Counted from the first letter of the stretch, positions 17,630 through 26,586 are shown. The stretch is 64,000 nucleotides of DNA from Alphaproteobacteria bacterium (GCA_018819265.1 JAHJQI010000047.1:1-64000); one strand, 5' to 3'. Program-made: numbers and translations. The notes: generated by a model not told the origin, from the letters alone.

Positions 17630-18097
17630 ATGTACCCTGTTGCAATGCGGGGCATCGCAGTACTTTTCGCTACTGTGATGACGGTCGCCTTGACGGCTGC
17701 CGCACTCCCCGCTCAAGCTGCTGGACCGGCTGGTTCCGGACCGGTGGCGACCACCGTCAAGCAACTGAATGCGATACTGCACGCCGACACCGTGACTGAG
17801 GTCGGTCGCCGCGGACGTGGCTTCCGTGGTCGCAGCTTCCGAGGTCACAGTTTTGGCCGTCTGCGGCACGGGCACGTGCGCAGCTATCGTCGCGGCTACG
17901 TTCGCGGCTACAGCCGCCGGCATCGGCACTACTCGTATCGCCGTCATTACCGTCCGCACATCTACTATTCGGTGCCCTACGTCTATGGCTACAGCTACGG
18001 CTACCGCTACAGCAGCCGCTGCTACAAGCCGTGCCGGTATTCCGGTTACAGTCGGAGCTATTGCCGCCGCTACTGCAGCCGTCACAGCTACTGGTAA
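17630..18097 (+). CDS. Secreted Tyr/Arg-rich basic protein with paired cysteines
   Basis: 155 residues from the ATG 17630, which has AGGAGA at 7 bases. A signal peptide (to about residue 32, cut after AQA) is followed by a short linker (VKQLNAILHADTVTEV) and a ~100-residue low-complexity region of Arg, Tyr, Gly, His and Ser with repeated R-G-x-R/Y-S and YGYxYGY patches. Near the end lie two C-x3-C pairs (SRCYKPC and SYCRRYC). Not recognised as a named family, though Hyphomicrobiales genomes often carry small exported proteins of this composition. A similar gene follows at 18430. Likely a cell-surface or periplasmic structural component; a metal- or nucleic-acid-binding role is only a guess. 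Confidence 0.72.
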   Translation: MYPVAMRGIAVLFATVMTVALTAAALPAQAAGPAGSGPVATTVKQLNAILHADTVTEVGRRGRGFRGRSFRGHSFGRLRHGHVRSYRRGYVRGYSRRHRHYSYRRHYRPHIYYSVPYVYGYSYGYRYSSRCYKPCRYSGYSRSYCRRYCSRHSYW

Positions 18098-18429
18098 CCG
18101 TCGCATCGATTGGCAAACCGCTTAGCTGAAACGCGAAGCCCGCCCGGCCGCAAGCCCGGCGGGCTGTATTTTGTCCGCACACGTAATAAACATTCAGAGG
18201 ACAACATAACATCATGAAATTTCGAGATTATCGCGAAGTTGTGATGAGGCAGGGTCACTTTTAAAGACACATTTTGAACCTAACGTCGCCGACCGGCGTT
18301 TAAACACTGCCGGTTCGTGTCACGACTGGGGAAGGTCGTCGAAGCGTAAGTGTGCCGTCGTCGGAAAGAACCGGTCTGCGCAAGGCGGATCCGATGCCGG
18401 GACGGCACAGCAAGCAAGGGAGACTTTCA
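18098..18429. other. Intergenic stretch between the two Tyr/Arg-rich genes
   Basis: 332 bases with a terminator near the start (18137-18175) and an AT-richer segment at 18180-18280 that probably carries the promoter of the next gene. Short minus-strand open frames here have no protein character. Confidence 0.5.
18137..18175 (+). terminator. Terminator after the first Tyr/Arg-rich gene
   Basis: Stem AGCCCGCC (18137-18144) with GGCGGGCT (18158-18165) and inner G-C pairs, followed by the T-rich GTATTTTGT. It starts 40 bases after the stop codon. Confidence 0.65.
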
Positions 18430-18756
18430 ATGTCGAAGACACTTCGAACGTTGGCGGCCGTGTTCGTCGGCACGCTCGTCGTCATGGCGGGAGCCGTTGG
18501 CTCGGCCAGTGCCGCCGGACTGCCCGGCGCCACCGCCGTGCAGCGCGGACTTCAGGACCTGTCCGGTAAAGACGCCGGGCTTCAGAAGGTTCACAACCGC
18601 CGCTACTACAAACATCGCTATCATCGGCGGCACCACAAGTATCGCCGCCTCTGGCGCAACTACAGCTATTATCCCTATTACTACGGCTACAAGAAGTATG
18701 GTCGCCGCCACCACAAGCACCACCGCCATAGCTACCGCCGCCGTTACTACCACTAA
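18430..18756 (+). CDS. Secreted Tyr/Arg/His-rich basic protein
   Basis: 108 residues from ATG 18430, with GGGAG 9 bases upstream. The signal peptide ends around VGSASAAG (residue ~29). A linker (GLQDLSGKDAGLQKVHNRR) precedes a strongly basic tail rich in Tyr, His, Arg and Lys (RRHHKYRR, YYPYYYGYKKYGRRHHKHH). No cysteine. It resembles its upstream neighbour in layout (signal peptide, short polar linker, Tyr/Arg low-complexity tail) but not in detailed sequence, so they are either diverged paralogues or convergent. Own promoter region and own strong terminator. Function unknown. Confidence 0.72.
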   Translation: MSKTLRTLAAVFVGTLVVMAGAVGSASAAGLPGATAVQRGLQDLSGKDAGLQKVHNRRYYKHRYHRRHHKYRRLWRNYSYYPYYYGYKKYGRRHHKHHRHSYRRRYYH

Positions 18757-18844
18757 ACCAGCGGCGCACGGCAGATTGGAGAGTAGCCGAATTGCGGCAT
18801 GACGCCGGCCAATCACTGGCTGTTCTCATGAGACCGGAAGCAAG

Positions 18845-18877
18845 CCGTCGCAGCCTCGCTGCGGCGGTTTGTTTTTT
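18845..18877 (+). terminator. Strong Rho-independent terminator
   Basis: A 10-bp stem CCGTCGCAGC/GCTGCGGCGG with one T-G pair, a 3-base loop, and the T-run TTTGTTTTTT (18868-18877). It ends the second Tyr/Arg-rich gene 88 bases after its stop and lies 7 bases before the end of the convergent SGNH hydrolase gene. Confidence 0.85.
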
Positions 18878-18884
18878 GACGGCG

Positions 18885-20864
18885 CTAACGCCGCCGTTCG
18901 TACCGCTCCAGCACGGTCCGCGCGCGCGCCACCACCGCATCGGCAATCGCCGCCTGTCCCTCCGCCGTCGGGTGGAACGCACCAGAATAGGTCGCAGCCA
19001 GCGTCAGCTGGAATCCCGACAACGCTTCCATGTTGAGTACCTTGCGCAGGATCGACTGCGAGACGTGGAAGTTGCCCGTCATGAACGCATCGTTGGGTGT
19101 GCGAAACCAGCGCTGCCGCGAGGCATAGGCGCGGTAATCGGCCGGATTATAGGGCACCCACGTATCCCCGACCTTCCTTGGCAGCCGCAAGTCGTCGTCC
19201 GAACGCAGCGCTTCGGCGGCATAGCCGGCGCAAATTCCCCGCCCCAGGAATTCGGCCCTGTGCTCGTCGACGAACGACCATTTGTTCGCGCCCGCACTCG
19301 CCTTCATCGAGCGGTAGAGCTTGTCGCTGACCCAGACACCGGCGCGCGCCCGCGCGGAACTGAGTGAAAAATCCTTGACGACCTCCATCCCGGCACGGCC
19401 GTCCGGACAGACCTGCGTGCCATCGCCGACGAGCGCCAGCGGCGGATAGGCCGTCAGCAGGACGCGGTCCGCCTCGTCCCAGGGAATCTGCAGGATGTAA
19501 TGCAGCGCCCGGTTCAGCGCCTTGTAGCGCTCATCGAGGACATCGATGCGCTGGGAAGCTTCCGTCGTTCCATAGACGCCCCCGAACCAGCCGCTCAACT
19601 TCTTCAACACCGATGCGTCGTCGAGCACCGCATTGGCGACGAGCCGGGCAAAGCCGATGTCGTTGCCGCCGATCGAAACCATTACGAGGTCGATTCTGCG
19701 CGCTTTTTCGCGCGGACATTCGCGCAGGATCAGGTTGCCTTTCAGTTCCGGCACCATGCCCCGCATGTGGTAGGCCTCGGGCAGTTCCTTCTCGTCGGCG
19801 ATGCGCCCGCCGCACTGGGCTTCGGCGGCTGCCGAGATCTGCGAATACTCCGGTGGATTTGGCACCCATTCGTTGCCCTTGTAGCGCAGGAACAGCCCCT
19901 GCGTGATCTCCGCCCCAGAACACGCAAGCCCGACGAACGTCACCGCGCGATGCGGATCTTCGATGGCCAACTGCAATGCCGCCCGCAATTGGTGCGAATA
20001 GAGCGAGCGGTGGCAGGCCTGGTCGCTCCAGCGTGCGTTCTCCTCAATGAACGCATTGTCGCCGATCGCACTCCACGCCCCAACCCGCGCCGGAAACCCG
20101 GTGAGATCGCCATCCTTGCCGTTGGTCGAATAGTCTGCCGCTCGTTCCCGCGAAAACCGCACTGGCACGTCGGGATTGCCTTCGCCGGAAGCAAAACTGT
20201 CGCCCATGCCGACGATGAAGAGATCGCTGACCTTGGCCCGCGCCACGCCGACCTTGCGCCCCCCGATCTCGACTTCGATGACCGCGCCTTCAGGAAACGG
20301 GATCGAAAGCCGGATCGGCTCGCTGCACGGCTGGTCGATCGCTTCGCCGCGCTTGGCTGTCAGCCCTGACGGCGCCGTCAGCCACTGGCACGTGACGGAC
20401 CCCGCATCCGGAACGCCTTTCAGTTCGGCGACGACGATATGCTCGCGCGGGCTGATGTAATCCGATTTGTCCTTCTCGCAGGAATAGATGTTGTGTTCCG
20501 GATCCCAGCAGATTTTCTCCGAGACCGCCTCCGCCCAGCCTTCCCGGTGCCGTGCCGCCAGCGCCCGCTCGGCCGAAAGCACTGGATTTGCGGCTCTCTG
20601 TTCCGGCAGCAGATCGAGCCAGGTTGCGCGGTGCATTTCGCTGTCGGCGCTGTCGGCGAACAGCCGGAACGGGTTCTCCACCCGCCAGACGATCTCGACC
20701 GGTTCACGGGGCGGCGCCAGGAGGTCCTCGATGCCGCGCACCGCACCCGCCGGCTCTTCGGCAAGCGGCACGTCTACCCCTTGCGCTGTTGCCGCGCCCG
20801 CGATGGCTGGCATCACGCACATCAGCCAGGCCGCGAACAGCCTTCGAGAATGTCTGCCCATCAT
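18885..20864 (-). CDS. Large exported SGNH/GDSL-family hydrolase
   Basis: 659 residues from the ATG 20864 (GTG-ATG-ATG run at the start). Signal peptide to about residue 28 (GAATAQG). After a ~200-residue N-terminal region with several Cys comes the SGNH core: block I FIVGMGDSFASGEGNPDV (nucleophile Ser), FVGLACSGAEITQGLF, block III SIGGNDIGFARLV, and block V near the C-terminus, SGAFHPTAEGQAAIAD with the catalytic His. The family covers esterases, lipases and acetyl-xylan or glycan esterases; the substrate cannot be read. It is unusually long, with a ~200-residue insertion between blocks III and V. Its 3' end faces the terminator of the Tyr/Arg-rich gene. Confidence 0.85.
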   Translation of the reverse strand: MMGRHSRRLFAAWLMCVMPAIAGAATAQGVDVPLAEEPAGAVRGIEDLLAPPREPVEIVWRVENPFRLFADSADSEMHRATWLDLLPEQRAANPVLSAERALAARHREGWAEAVSEKICWDPEHNIYSCEKDKSDYISPREHIVVAELKGVPDAGSVTCQWLTAPSGLTAKRGEAIDQPCSEPIRLSIPFPEGAVIEVEIGGRKVGVARAKVSDLFIVGMGDSFASGEGNPDVPVRFSRERAADYSTNGKDGDLTGFPARVGAWSAIGDNAFIEENARWSDQACHRSLYSHQLRAALQLAIEDPHRAVTFVGLACSGAEITQGLFLRYKGNEWVPNPPEYSQISAAAEAQCGGRIADEKELPEAYHMRGMVPELKGNLILRECPREKARRIDLVMVSIGGNDIGFARLVANAVLDDASVLKKLSGWFGGVYGTTEASQRIDVLDERYKALNRALHYILQIPWDEADRVLLTAYPPLALVGDGTQVCPDGRAGMEVVKDFSLSSARARAGVWVSDKLYRSMKASAGANKWSFVDEHRAEFLGRGICAGYAAEALRSDDDLRLPRKVGDTWVPYNPADYRAYASRQRWFRTPNDAFMTGNFHVSQSILRKVLNMEALSGFQLTLAATYSGAFHPTAEGQAAIADAVVARARTVLERYERRR

Positions 20865-20888
20865 CACACTCTCTCTTTTTTATTCCGC

Positions 20889-21788
20889 CTACAGGCGGCG
20901 GCTCATATGCGCCAGCCACAGTCGCCAGATCCGCGCCAAAGGCGCGATATCGGCCACGCTGGTCAGCCAGTCGCCCTGCCTTTCGAGCGCCACGAGATAA
21001 GGGGCGACCAAGGCAGCGGGAAGACCGCCGACCCTGATTTCGGGCGACAGCGATATAGCCTTCGAGCGGGCGCCGGCGAGAGCCGTGCGTGCGGCGAGCA
21101 CCGCTTCGGCCCGTCTTGCGTCCGCACGTTTGCGCATATCGGGATCGTCAACGAACCTCGCATCGACCACTCCAACCCCGTCGCCTCGCGAAGCCAGCGG
21201 CCAACGGCCCCGCGCCACGAACATAGGAAGCCGCAAAAGCTGGCGGGCTCCGCCATAGGCTATCCCGAATTCCATCAGCGCGGCCTCACCAGATGGCCCG
21301 TCGTCGAATCGATCCCCACCCACAGTGGTCCGAAGCGTGCGGGCGATTTCGCCCGCCACTCGAAACAAGGACCCTTCTGTCCGGCAGAGGAAATCCCGAT
21401 ACTCGCCTTCGTTTGCGAACGGACCTGCGTAAAGCTCCTGCGCGCGCGCTTCTATCGCCTCCCCGATCAGCGTTGGCGAAACAGCGCGCCGCCGCACGAC
21501 CCAGCCGAACACATCCGCAACCGGGTTGCCTGTCCGCGTTCCAGCCTCGAGATCATTTAGCCAGTCGGCCCACCACTTCAGCCGGATTTCACCGAGCGCT
21601 GGTTCCGAAACCACGAGCGGCACGCGCTCGATTTCCCCGGCGAACGCGGCAAGCGCTATGAGGTCGGTGCGGATCGCGCGCGGCGCCAGCAGCGCCGAAA
21701 GATAGCGATCGAGGGAGTGGACCCGCGCCACCTGCCGCACGGCTTCGATATCGGCAGGCGTAATCTCGGTAGTCAGCGCTTCCGCCAT
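20889..21788 (-). CDS. Squalene/phytoene synthase-like protein (NDUFAF6 type)
   Basis: 299 residues from ATG 21788, 4 bases after the stop of the DUF498 gene. It has the all-helical trans-isoprenyl synthase fold pattern (SLDRYLSALLAPRAIRTDLIALAAFAGEIERV, IRLKWWADWLNDL), but the two Asp-rich D-x-x-D motifs of true squalene and phytoene synthases are not evident: where the first would be is FAGEIERV, and the second region reads RTEGSLFRVAGEIA. That matches the NDUFAF6 branch, whose mitochondrial members assist complex I assembly. No terpenoid genes are nearby. Tail gene of yajC-secD-secF-DUF498. Confidence 0.75.
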   Translation of the reverse strand: MAEALTTEITPADIEAVRQVARVHSLDRYLSALLAPRAIRTDLIALAAFAGEIERVPLVVSEPALGEIRLKWWADWLNDLEAGTRTGNPVADVFGWVVRRRAVSPTLIGEAIEARAQELYAGPFANEGEYRDFLCRTEGSLFRVAGEIARTLRTTVGGDRFDDGPSGEAALMEFGIAYGGARQLLRLPMFVARGRWPLASRGDGVGVVDARFVDDPDMRKRADARRAEAVLAARTALAGARSKAISLSPEIRVGGLPAALVAPYLVALERQGDWLTSVADIAPLARIWRLWLAHMSRRL

Positions 21789-21792
21789 GGCG

Positions 21793-22194
21793 TCAATCGA
21801 CCGCGATGAGGGCGGCGGCGACGGCGCGCTTTTCTGCAAGCAGCACGTTGTAGGTCCGCGCCGCCGCCCCTGTCGCCATCGCCTCTGCATGGAGGCCGTG
21901 GGCGGCAAGGGCCTCGCGCAATTCGGGGGTGAGGAACACTTGCGTGGGACCGGTCCCGATCAGCAACACTGCGATGGCCCCGGCTTCGGCAATGACCGCC
22001 TCGAACATCCCAAGCCTCAGGCCCGCGGCTTCCCCGGCTGCAACTGCGGCTTGCCCGATTTCAACGGCCTCCCAGCCATGCATGCCGCCGGGCAGGCACA
22101 GAAGCGATCCGCGATGGCTCATGTCCGCGAAGCGGAACCCACCGTTGCCATACGCATCGATGGGAACCTGCCCGGGATAGAAAGCCTGCCTCAC
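21793..22194 (-). CDS. Mth938/DUF498 domain protein (NDUFAF3 type)
   Basis: 133 residues forming a single DUF498 domain: IDAYGNGGFRFADMSHRGSLLCLPGG near the start, then VLLIGTGPTQVFLTPELREALAAHGL and MATGAAARTYNVLLAEKRAVAAALI. The GTG/TTG-G-x-x-ARTYN blocks are the family signature. The mitochondrial homologue NDUFAF3 is a complex I assembly factor. The gene lies between secF (65 bases upstream) and the squalene-synthase-like gene (4 bases downstream), the same arrangement I know from other alphaproteobacteria. Membrane protein insertion and assembly is a reasonable inferred context. Confidence 0.85.
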   Translation of the reverse strand: MRQAFYPGQVPIDAYGNGGFRFADMSHRGSLLCLPGGMHGWEAVEIGQAAVAAGEAAGLRLGMFEAVIAEAGAIAVLLIGTGPTQVFLTPELREALAAHGLHAEAMATGAAARTYNVLLAEKRAVAAALIAVD

Positions 22195-22259
22195 GCTGTT
22201 TCACCGATCCGTTGCCGCCTGCGCTCCCGCCTTGAGGATGTTGCAAAAGTGAACCCGCT

Positions 22260-23246
22260 CTAGGACCGTGCCGTAGCAGCAGCCGCCGTCGCCTTGTCGG
22301 ATTTCGCAATGCCCGACCAGTCTCGCTTGACGCCGATCCACAACAGGAAGGGCGAGGCCACGAAGATCGACGACCACGTCCCGATGATGATTCCAAACAG
22401 CATCGCGAATGCGAAGCCCTTGATGACCTCGGTGCCGAATACGTAGATCGACAGCACGGCCAGAAGCGTCGTACCCGACGTCAGTACCGTCCGCGACATG
22501 GTTTCGTTGATCGACAGGTTCATCAACTGGTCGAGTGCCATCTTCTTGTAGCGGCGCAGGTTCTCGCGAATCCGGTCGAACACCACGACGGTATCGTTGA
22601 TCGAATAGCCCGCCAGCGTCAAAAGCGCCGCCACCTCGCTCAGGCCGAAGTCCATGTTGAGCAGGCTGAAGACCCCGAGCGTGATGGTGATGTCGTGAAC
22701 CGTGGCGATGATCGCCGCCACTGCGAACTGCCATTCGAACCTGAACCAGATGTAGAAAAGAATGCCGAGCATGGCGAACGTCACGGCCATGATGCCGGCC
22801 CACTTAAGTTCGCCCGACACGGCCGATCCGACGACTTCGGTCCTGCGGATCTCGATATTTTCACCCAGCGCCGCCTGCACCTTCTCGGCTGCGGCCTGCT
22901 GCGCGCGCTCAGGGTCCTGCCCCTCTTGAACCTTTTGCTGCTCGATCCGGATCAGCGCGTCGCTTGCCTTGTCGAGCTGCTGGATCTGCACGTCGCCGAG
23001 GCCGAGCGCACCGACCTTCTGGCGCAGCTCGCCGATATCGAGCACACCGGGCTTCCCATCCTGCGACTTGGCCTGGATCTCGAACAAGGATCCGCCCTTG
23101 AAATCGATGCCGAAATTGAGCCCTTTGGTTGCCAGTATCGCGACTGAAGCTAGGAACATTCCGATCGTGATGGAAACGAACGTGCGGCGCACATCCATGA
23201 TGGGGAAGATTTTCTTGTGCGGCCAGAAATCGACGCCTGTGAACAT
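22260..23246 (-). CDS. secF: Protein translocase subunit SecF
   Basis: 328 residues. SecF works with SecD and YajC as the proton-driven accessory complex of the SecYEG channel. Six membrane helices with a periplasmic domain between the first two. Marks: LNFGIDFKGGSLFEI after helix 1, the insertion segment rich in Gln/Glu (VQEGQDPERAQQAAAEKV), and the C-terminal RND-like helices with SINDTVVVFDRIREN and NLSINETMSRTVLTSGTT. The gene follows secD by 24 bases. Its tail ATAAAATARS is alanine-rich and variable. Confidence 0.95.
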   Translation of the reverse strand: MFTGVDFWPHKKIFPIMDVRRTFVSITIGMFLASVAILATKGLNFGIDFKGGSLFEIQAKSQDGKPGVLDIGELRQKVGALGLGDVQIQQLDKASDALIRIEQQKVQEGQDPERAQQAAAEKVQAALGENIEIRRTEVVGSAVSGELKWAGIMAVTFAMLGILFYIWFRFEWQFAVAAIIATVHDITITLGVFSLLNMDFGLSEVAALLTLAGYSINDTVVVFDRIRENLRRYKKMALDQLMNLSINETMSRTVLTSGTTLLAVLSIYVFGTEVIKGFAFAMLFGIIIGTWSSIFVASPFLLWIGVKRDWSGIAKSDKATAAAATARS

Positions 23247-23270
23247 CGGATTGTCCTTGTTGTCTTCTTG

Positions 23271-24932
23271 TTAGAGCGGCGCCGGGATCTTGCGCGTCTT
23301 CTGCCGTGCAACCCAGATAGCGACCATCAGTCGCGTCACCAGGAACGCGGTGAAAACGGTCGCGAAGATGCCGAGCGACAACGTCACCGCGAAGCCGCGG
23401 ATCGGCCCGGAGCCGAGCCAGAACATGACGATGCCGGCAATCAACGTCGTTAGGTTGGAGTCGATGATGGTTGCGAAGGCCCGCGAAAAGCCGCTGTCGA
23501 TTGCGGAAATCGGCTGCTTGCCGTTGCGCATCTCTTCGCGGATACGCTCATAGATCAGCACGTTGGCATCGACCGCCATGCCGACCGTCAGGATCAAGCC
23601 GGCGATGCCCGGCAGCGTTAGTGTCGAACCGATCGCCGACATGGTGCCGACGATAAGCAGGAGGTTGAAGAGCACCGCACCCAAAGCGAAGATGCCGAAC
23701 AGGCCGTAGGCGAAGATCATGAAGCCGGCGACACCAAAACCACCGACGATTGCCGCCATTTCACCTGCTTCGATCGAATCGGCCCCCAGCGACGGCCCCA
23801 CGGTCCGCTCTTCGATGATCGTCAGCGTCGTCGGCAGCGCGCCCGAACGCAGCTGAACGGCAAGATTGCTGGCCTCCTCGACCGTGAAGTTGCCCGAGAT
23901 CTGCCCTGAACCGCCAAGAATCGGTTCGCGGATGACCGGGTCGGAAACCACCTTCACGTCGCGCGTCTTCTCGATGCTTCCATCGGCAAGTTTTTTCTCG
24001 ATAACGCCGTTATCGAGAACAATGGCAAACGGCCGCCCGACGTTCTGCGAGGAAAACCGTGCAAATTCCCGCGCCGCCTTCTGGTTGAAGCGGAACGAAA
24101 TGATCGGCTCGTTGGTATTCTGGTCGAATCCAGGCTGTGCATCCACCAAGTCTTCGCCGTAGACGACGGGGGTTTCCTTGAGCAGCAATTCGCGGGTCGT
24201 GTCTTCCTGATCTGGATGGATAACGTAGCCGATGGGCACCCGCGTTTGGCGTGCTTCCTCGGCTGTCATCGTATTGTGCACGTCGTGGAACGTCAGCCGC
24301 GCCGTCTGCCCGATGAGTTTCTTCAACGTCGCCGTGTCGTCAAAGCCCGGTACCTGCACGAGAATGCGATCCGTTCCCTGGCGCACGATAATCGGTTCGA
24401 TATTGCCGAACGCGTCGATACGCCGGCGGATAACCTCGATGGCCGCACTCGCCGCATGCGAAAGGCGCTCCGTCATGCCGGCTGCCGTCGGACCGATATC
24501 GACAAAACCATCGGATGCCTGCGTCGCTTCCAGGTCGTAGCCCGACGTCCCGACGAAGGCGTTGCCAAGCGGCTGCGGCAATGCTTGCAGCAAACGGTAA
24601 ACCTCGGCCGATTCCGCTGCCTCAACCGCCTTCACCCGCAGCACGTTGCCAGATTGGCCGATCGTATGCTTGATCTTTGCATCGAGCAGTTGCTTGCGGA
24701 CATCTCCGCGCAACGTCTTCAGCCAGTCCTTGCGCAGTTCGTCGGCATCCATCTGCAAAAGAAGGTGCGCGCCGCCCTTAAGGTCGAGACCGAGCTTCAA
24801 CTGGCTCGAAGGCAGGAACCCTGGCCAGTATCTCAAGGTTTCCGACGACAACAGGTTCGGCAGTGTCGCCAGCACACCCCAGAGGCAGACAATCGCCACG
24901 ATACCAATTTTGAAACGGCTGAAATGCAGCAT
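23271..24932 (-). CDS. secD: Protein translocase subunit SecD
   Basis: 553 residues from ATG 24932 (MLHFSRFKIGIV); the frame is open to 24989 but the extension is charged and not SecD-like. Six membrane helices with a large periplasmic domain: LKLGLDLKGGAHLLLQMD after helix 1, RIDAFGNIEPIIVRQGTDRILVQVPG in P1, and the C-terminal VGMAVDANVLIYERIREEMRNG and DSNLTTLIAGI of the RND-like core. It drives late steps of Sec export and membrane insertion. Part of yajC-secD-secF. Confidence 0.95.
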   Translation of the reverse strand: MLHFSRFKIGIVAIVCLWGVLATLPNLLSSETLRYWPGFLPSSQLKLGLDLKGGAHLLLQMDADELRKDWLKTLRGDVRKQLLDAKIKHTIGQSGNVLRVKAVEAAESAEVYRLLQALPQPLGNAFVGTSGYDLEATQASDGFVDIGPTAAGMTERLSHAASAAIEVIRRRIDAFGNIEPIIVRQGTDRILVQVPGFDDTATLKKLIGQTARLTFHDVHNTMTAEEARQTRVPIGYVIHPDQEDTTRELLLKETPVVYGEDLVDAQPGFDQNTNEPIISFRFNQKAAREFARFSSQNVGRPFAIVLDNGVIEKKLADGSIEKTRDVKVVSDPVIREPILGGSGQISGNFTVEEASNLAVQLRSGALPTTLTIIEERTVGPSLGADSIEAGEMAAIVGGFGVAGFMIFAYGLFGIFALGAVLFNLLLIVGTMSAIGSTLTLPGIAGLILTVGMAVDANVLIYERIREEMRNGKQPISAIDSGFSRAFATIIDSNLTTLIAGIVMFWLGSGPIRGFAVTLSLGIFATVFTAFLVTRLMVAIWVARQKTRKIPAPL

Positions 24933-25051
24933 GGCGCCCTGCGCTCTTTCTCTTGATTGACGTTCACCCCGGCATCCTTTTGATGCCAAGCGGAAGGATC
25001 GGGCGACCCGCTCCTCGCGAGCCCCGTGGGGCTCGCGGATGAATGCTTCGG

Positions 25052-25387
25052 TTACGACTGATCCTTGACGGGTTCGCCCTTGGAGCGCACATCCATCAGC
25101 GTCGACTTCAGCACCCGCACTTTCATCTGTTCGCTGAGTTCGACTTCGACTTCATCGGAACTGTCGGGAACCTTCGTGACCCGACCGACAAATCCGCCCG
25201 ACGTCACCACCGTATCGCCGCGCCGCACCTTGGCGATCATCTCTTGGTGTTCCTTGGCGCGCTGCTGCTGCGGACGGATCAGCAGGAAATAGAAGATAAC
25301 CACCATGAGCAGCATGGGGAACAGCACGCCGAGGCCACCGAAGGGATCGCCGGCCTGAGCGGGCACAAATGCGGGAATCATCAACAT
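25052..25387 (-). CDS. yajC: Preprotein translocase subunit YajC
   Basis: 111 residues: a single membrane helix (LFPMLLMVVIFYFLLIRPQQQRAKEHQEM) followed by a small soluble domain (GDTVVTSGGFVGRVTKV), the standard YajC layout. It is the first gene of the yajC-secD-secF group, 119 bases ahead of secD. Start ATG at 25387 has no clear ribosome-binding site; an ATG two codons later is possible. Confidence 0.93.
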   Translation of the reverse strand: MLMIPAFVPAQAGDPFGGLGVLFPMLLMVVIFYFLLIRPQQQRAKEHQEMIAKVRRGDTVVTSGGFVGRVTKVPDSSDEVEVELSEQMKVRVLKSTLMDVRSKGEPVKDQS

Positions 25388-25695
25388 TGCTTGGGATCGC
25401 GTCCTTGTTTCGCTTGTTTCTTACCAGTGAGGGTTGAACTGTCGTTCCAGGACAGCGAATACGAAGCTTCGCGCCGGGCTGCAAGCCCTGCTCGTCGAGG
25501 GTTGCCGCTCAGTTCTTTATGACGCATGCCGTTTCGAGCCGGAATATAGGCCGCGCCGGGCGCAATGCAACAGAAGCGGGCGTCGCAGTGAAGCATAATG
25601 CCCACCCAGCTTTCGAAACGCTGGCCAGCCCTGCCGGGCACGCGCTAAATAACCCCATGCCGTCAGTAGACAATTCAAGGGCCCAGTCCACATCC
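25388..25695. promoter_or_regulatory. Divergent intergenic region yajC / DUF815
   Basis: 308 bases between two divergent genes, presumably with the promoters of the sec operon and of the ATPase gene. The DUF815 frame is open back to 25519, so part of this stretch could be coding if an upstream ATG such as 25657 is used. No terminator or dyad was seen. Confidence 0.45.
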
Positions 25696-26586
25696 ATGGC
25701 CGACACGAAAACCACAGACGCAATTCCCGACGCGACGCTCATCCGGATCGCCGAAGCCCTCGAGCGCCTGAGCCCGCCGGCGCCCCCTCAGCCCGATTTC
25801 GCCGCCGCCGAGGCTTTTGTCTGGCGTCCGGACCCGGAATCGTTCGGCCCGGTCCATAAGGTAAATCGCGTGCCGCTTGGCCTTCTCAAGGGCATTGACC
25901 GCTCGGCCGAACAGCTGGTGGCCAATACCGAACGCTTTGCCGCCGGCTTGCCCGCCAACAACGCACTGCTCTGGGGGGCTCGCGGCATGGGTAAATCCTC
26001 CCTCGTCAAGGCCTGCCATGCCGAAGTCGCCCGATCATCTGCAAATGAGGGGCATAGAGGGCTGAAACTGGTCGAGATCCACCGCGAGGATATCGAAACC
26101 CTGCCGCGCTGCCTGCAACACATGCGCCACTCACCCTGCCGCTTCATCGTCTTCTGCGACGATCTTTCCTTTGATCGCGACGATACCTCCTACAAGTCGC
26201 TGAAAGCCGTGCTCGAGGGCGGTATCGAGGGCCGTCCCGACAACGTCATTTTCTACGCGACCTCGAACCGCCGGCACCTGATGCCCCGGGATATGATCGA
26301 AAACGAACGCTCCACCGCGATCAACCCTTCCGAGGCGGTCGAAGAAAAAGTCTCCCTGTCGGATCGTTTTGGCCTGTGGCTGGGTTTCCATAACGCCAGC
26401 CAGGACCAGTACCTGGAAATGGTGCGATGCTACGCCGATCACTTCGGCCTTGATCACGACCCCGACGCAATCCGTCGTGAAGCACTCGAATGGTCGATGA
26501 CTCGCGGCGCCCGGTCAGGGCGTGTTGCTTGGCAATATATCCAGGATCTGGCCGGTCGACTGGGACACGGTCTCGACATAGCATGA
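25696..26586 (+). CDS. DUF815 family AAA-type ATPase
   Basis: 296 residues if started at ATG 25696 (MADTKTTD); ATG 25657 would add 13 residues, and neither has a good ribosome-binding site. Walker A is LLWGARGMGKSSLVKA and Walker B FIVFCDDLSF, followed by sensor-1-like VIFYATSNRRHLMPRDM. The N-terminal part (FVWRPDPESFGPVHKVNRVPLGLLKGID) and the late ITINPSEAVEEKVSLSDRFGLWLGFH-type region are typical of DUF815, a poorly characterised AAA+ family. In rhizobial genomes it sits between yajC and the LytM gene, as it would here if five genes were not placed between them. Confidence 0.88.
   Translation: MADTKTTDAIPDATLIRIAEALERLSPPAPPQPDFAAAEAFVWRPDPESFGPVHKVNRVPLGLLKGIDRSAEQLVANTERFAAGLPANNALLWGARGMGKSSLVKACHAEVARSSANEGHRGLKLVEIHREDIETLPRCLQHMRHSPCRFIVFCDDLSFDRDDTSYKSLKAVLEGGIEGRPDNVIFYATSNRRHLMPRDMIENERSTAINPSEAVEEKVSLSDRFGLWLGFHNASQDQYLEMVRCYADHFGLDHDPDAIRREALEWSMTRGARSGRVAWQYIQDLAGRLGHGLDIA

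Noticed and set aside
20889..21788. Carotenoid or hopanoid biosynthesis gene
   Set aside because: The Asp-rich motifs are not evident, no other terpenoid genes are nearby, and the operon context is sec/NDUFAF3-like.
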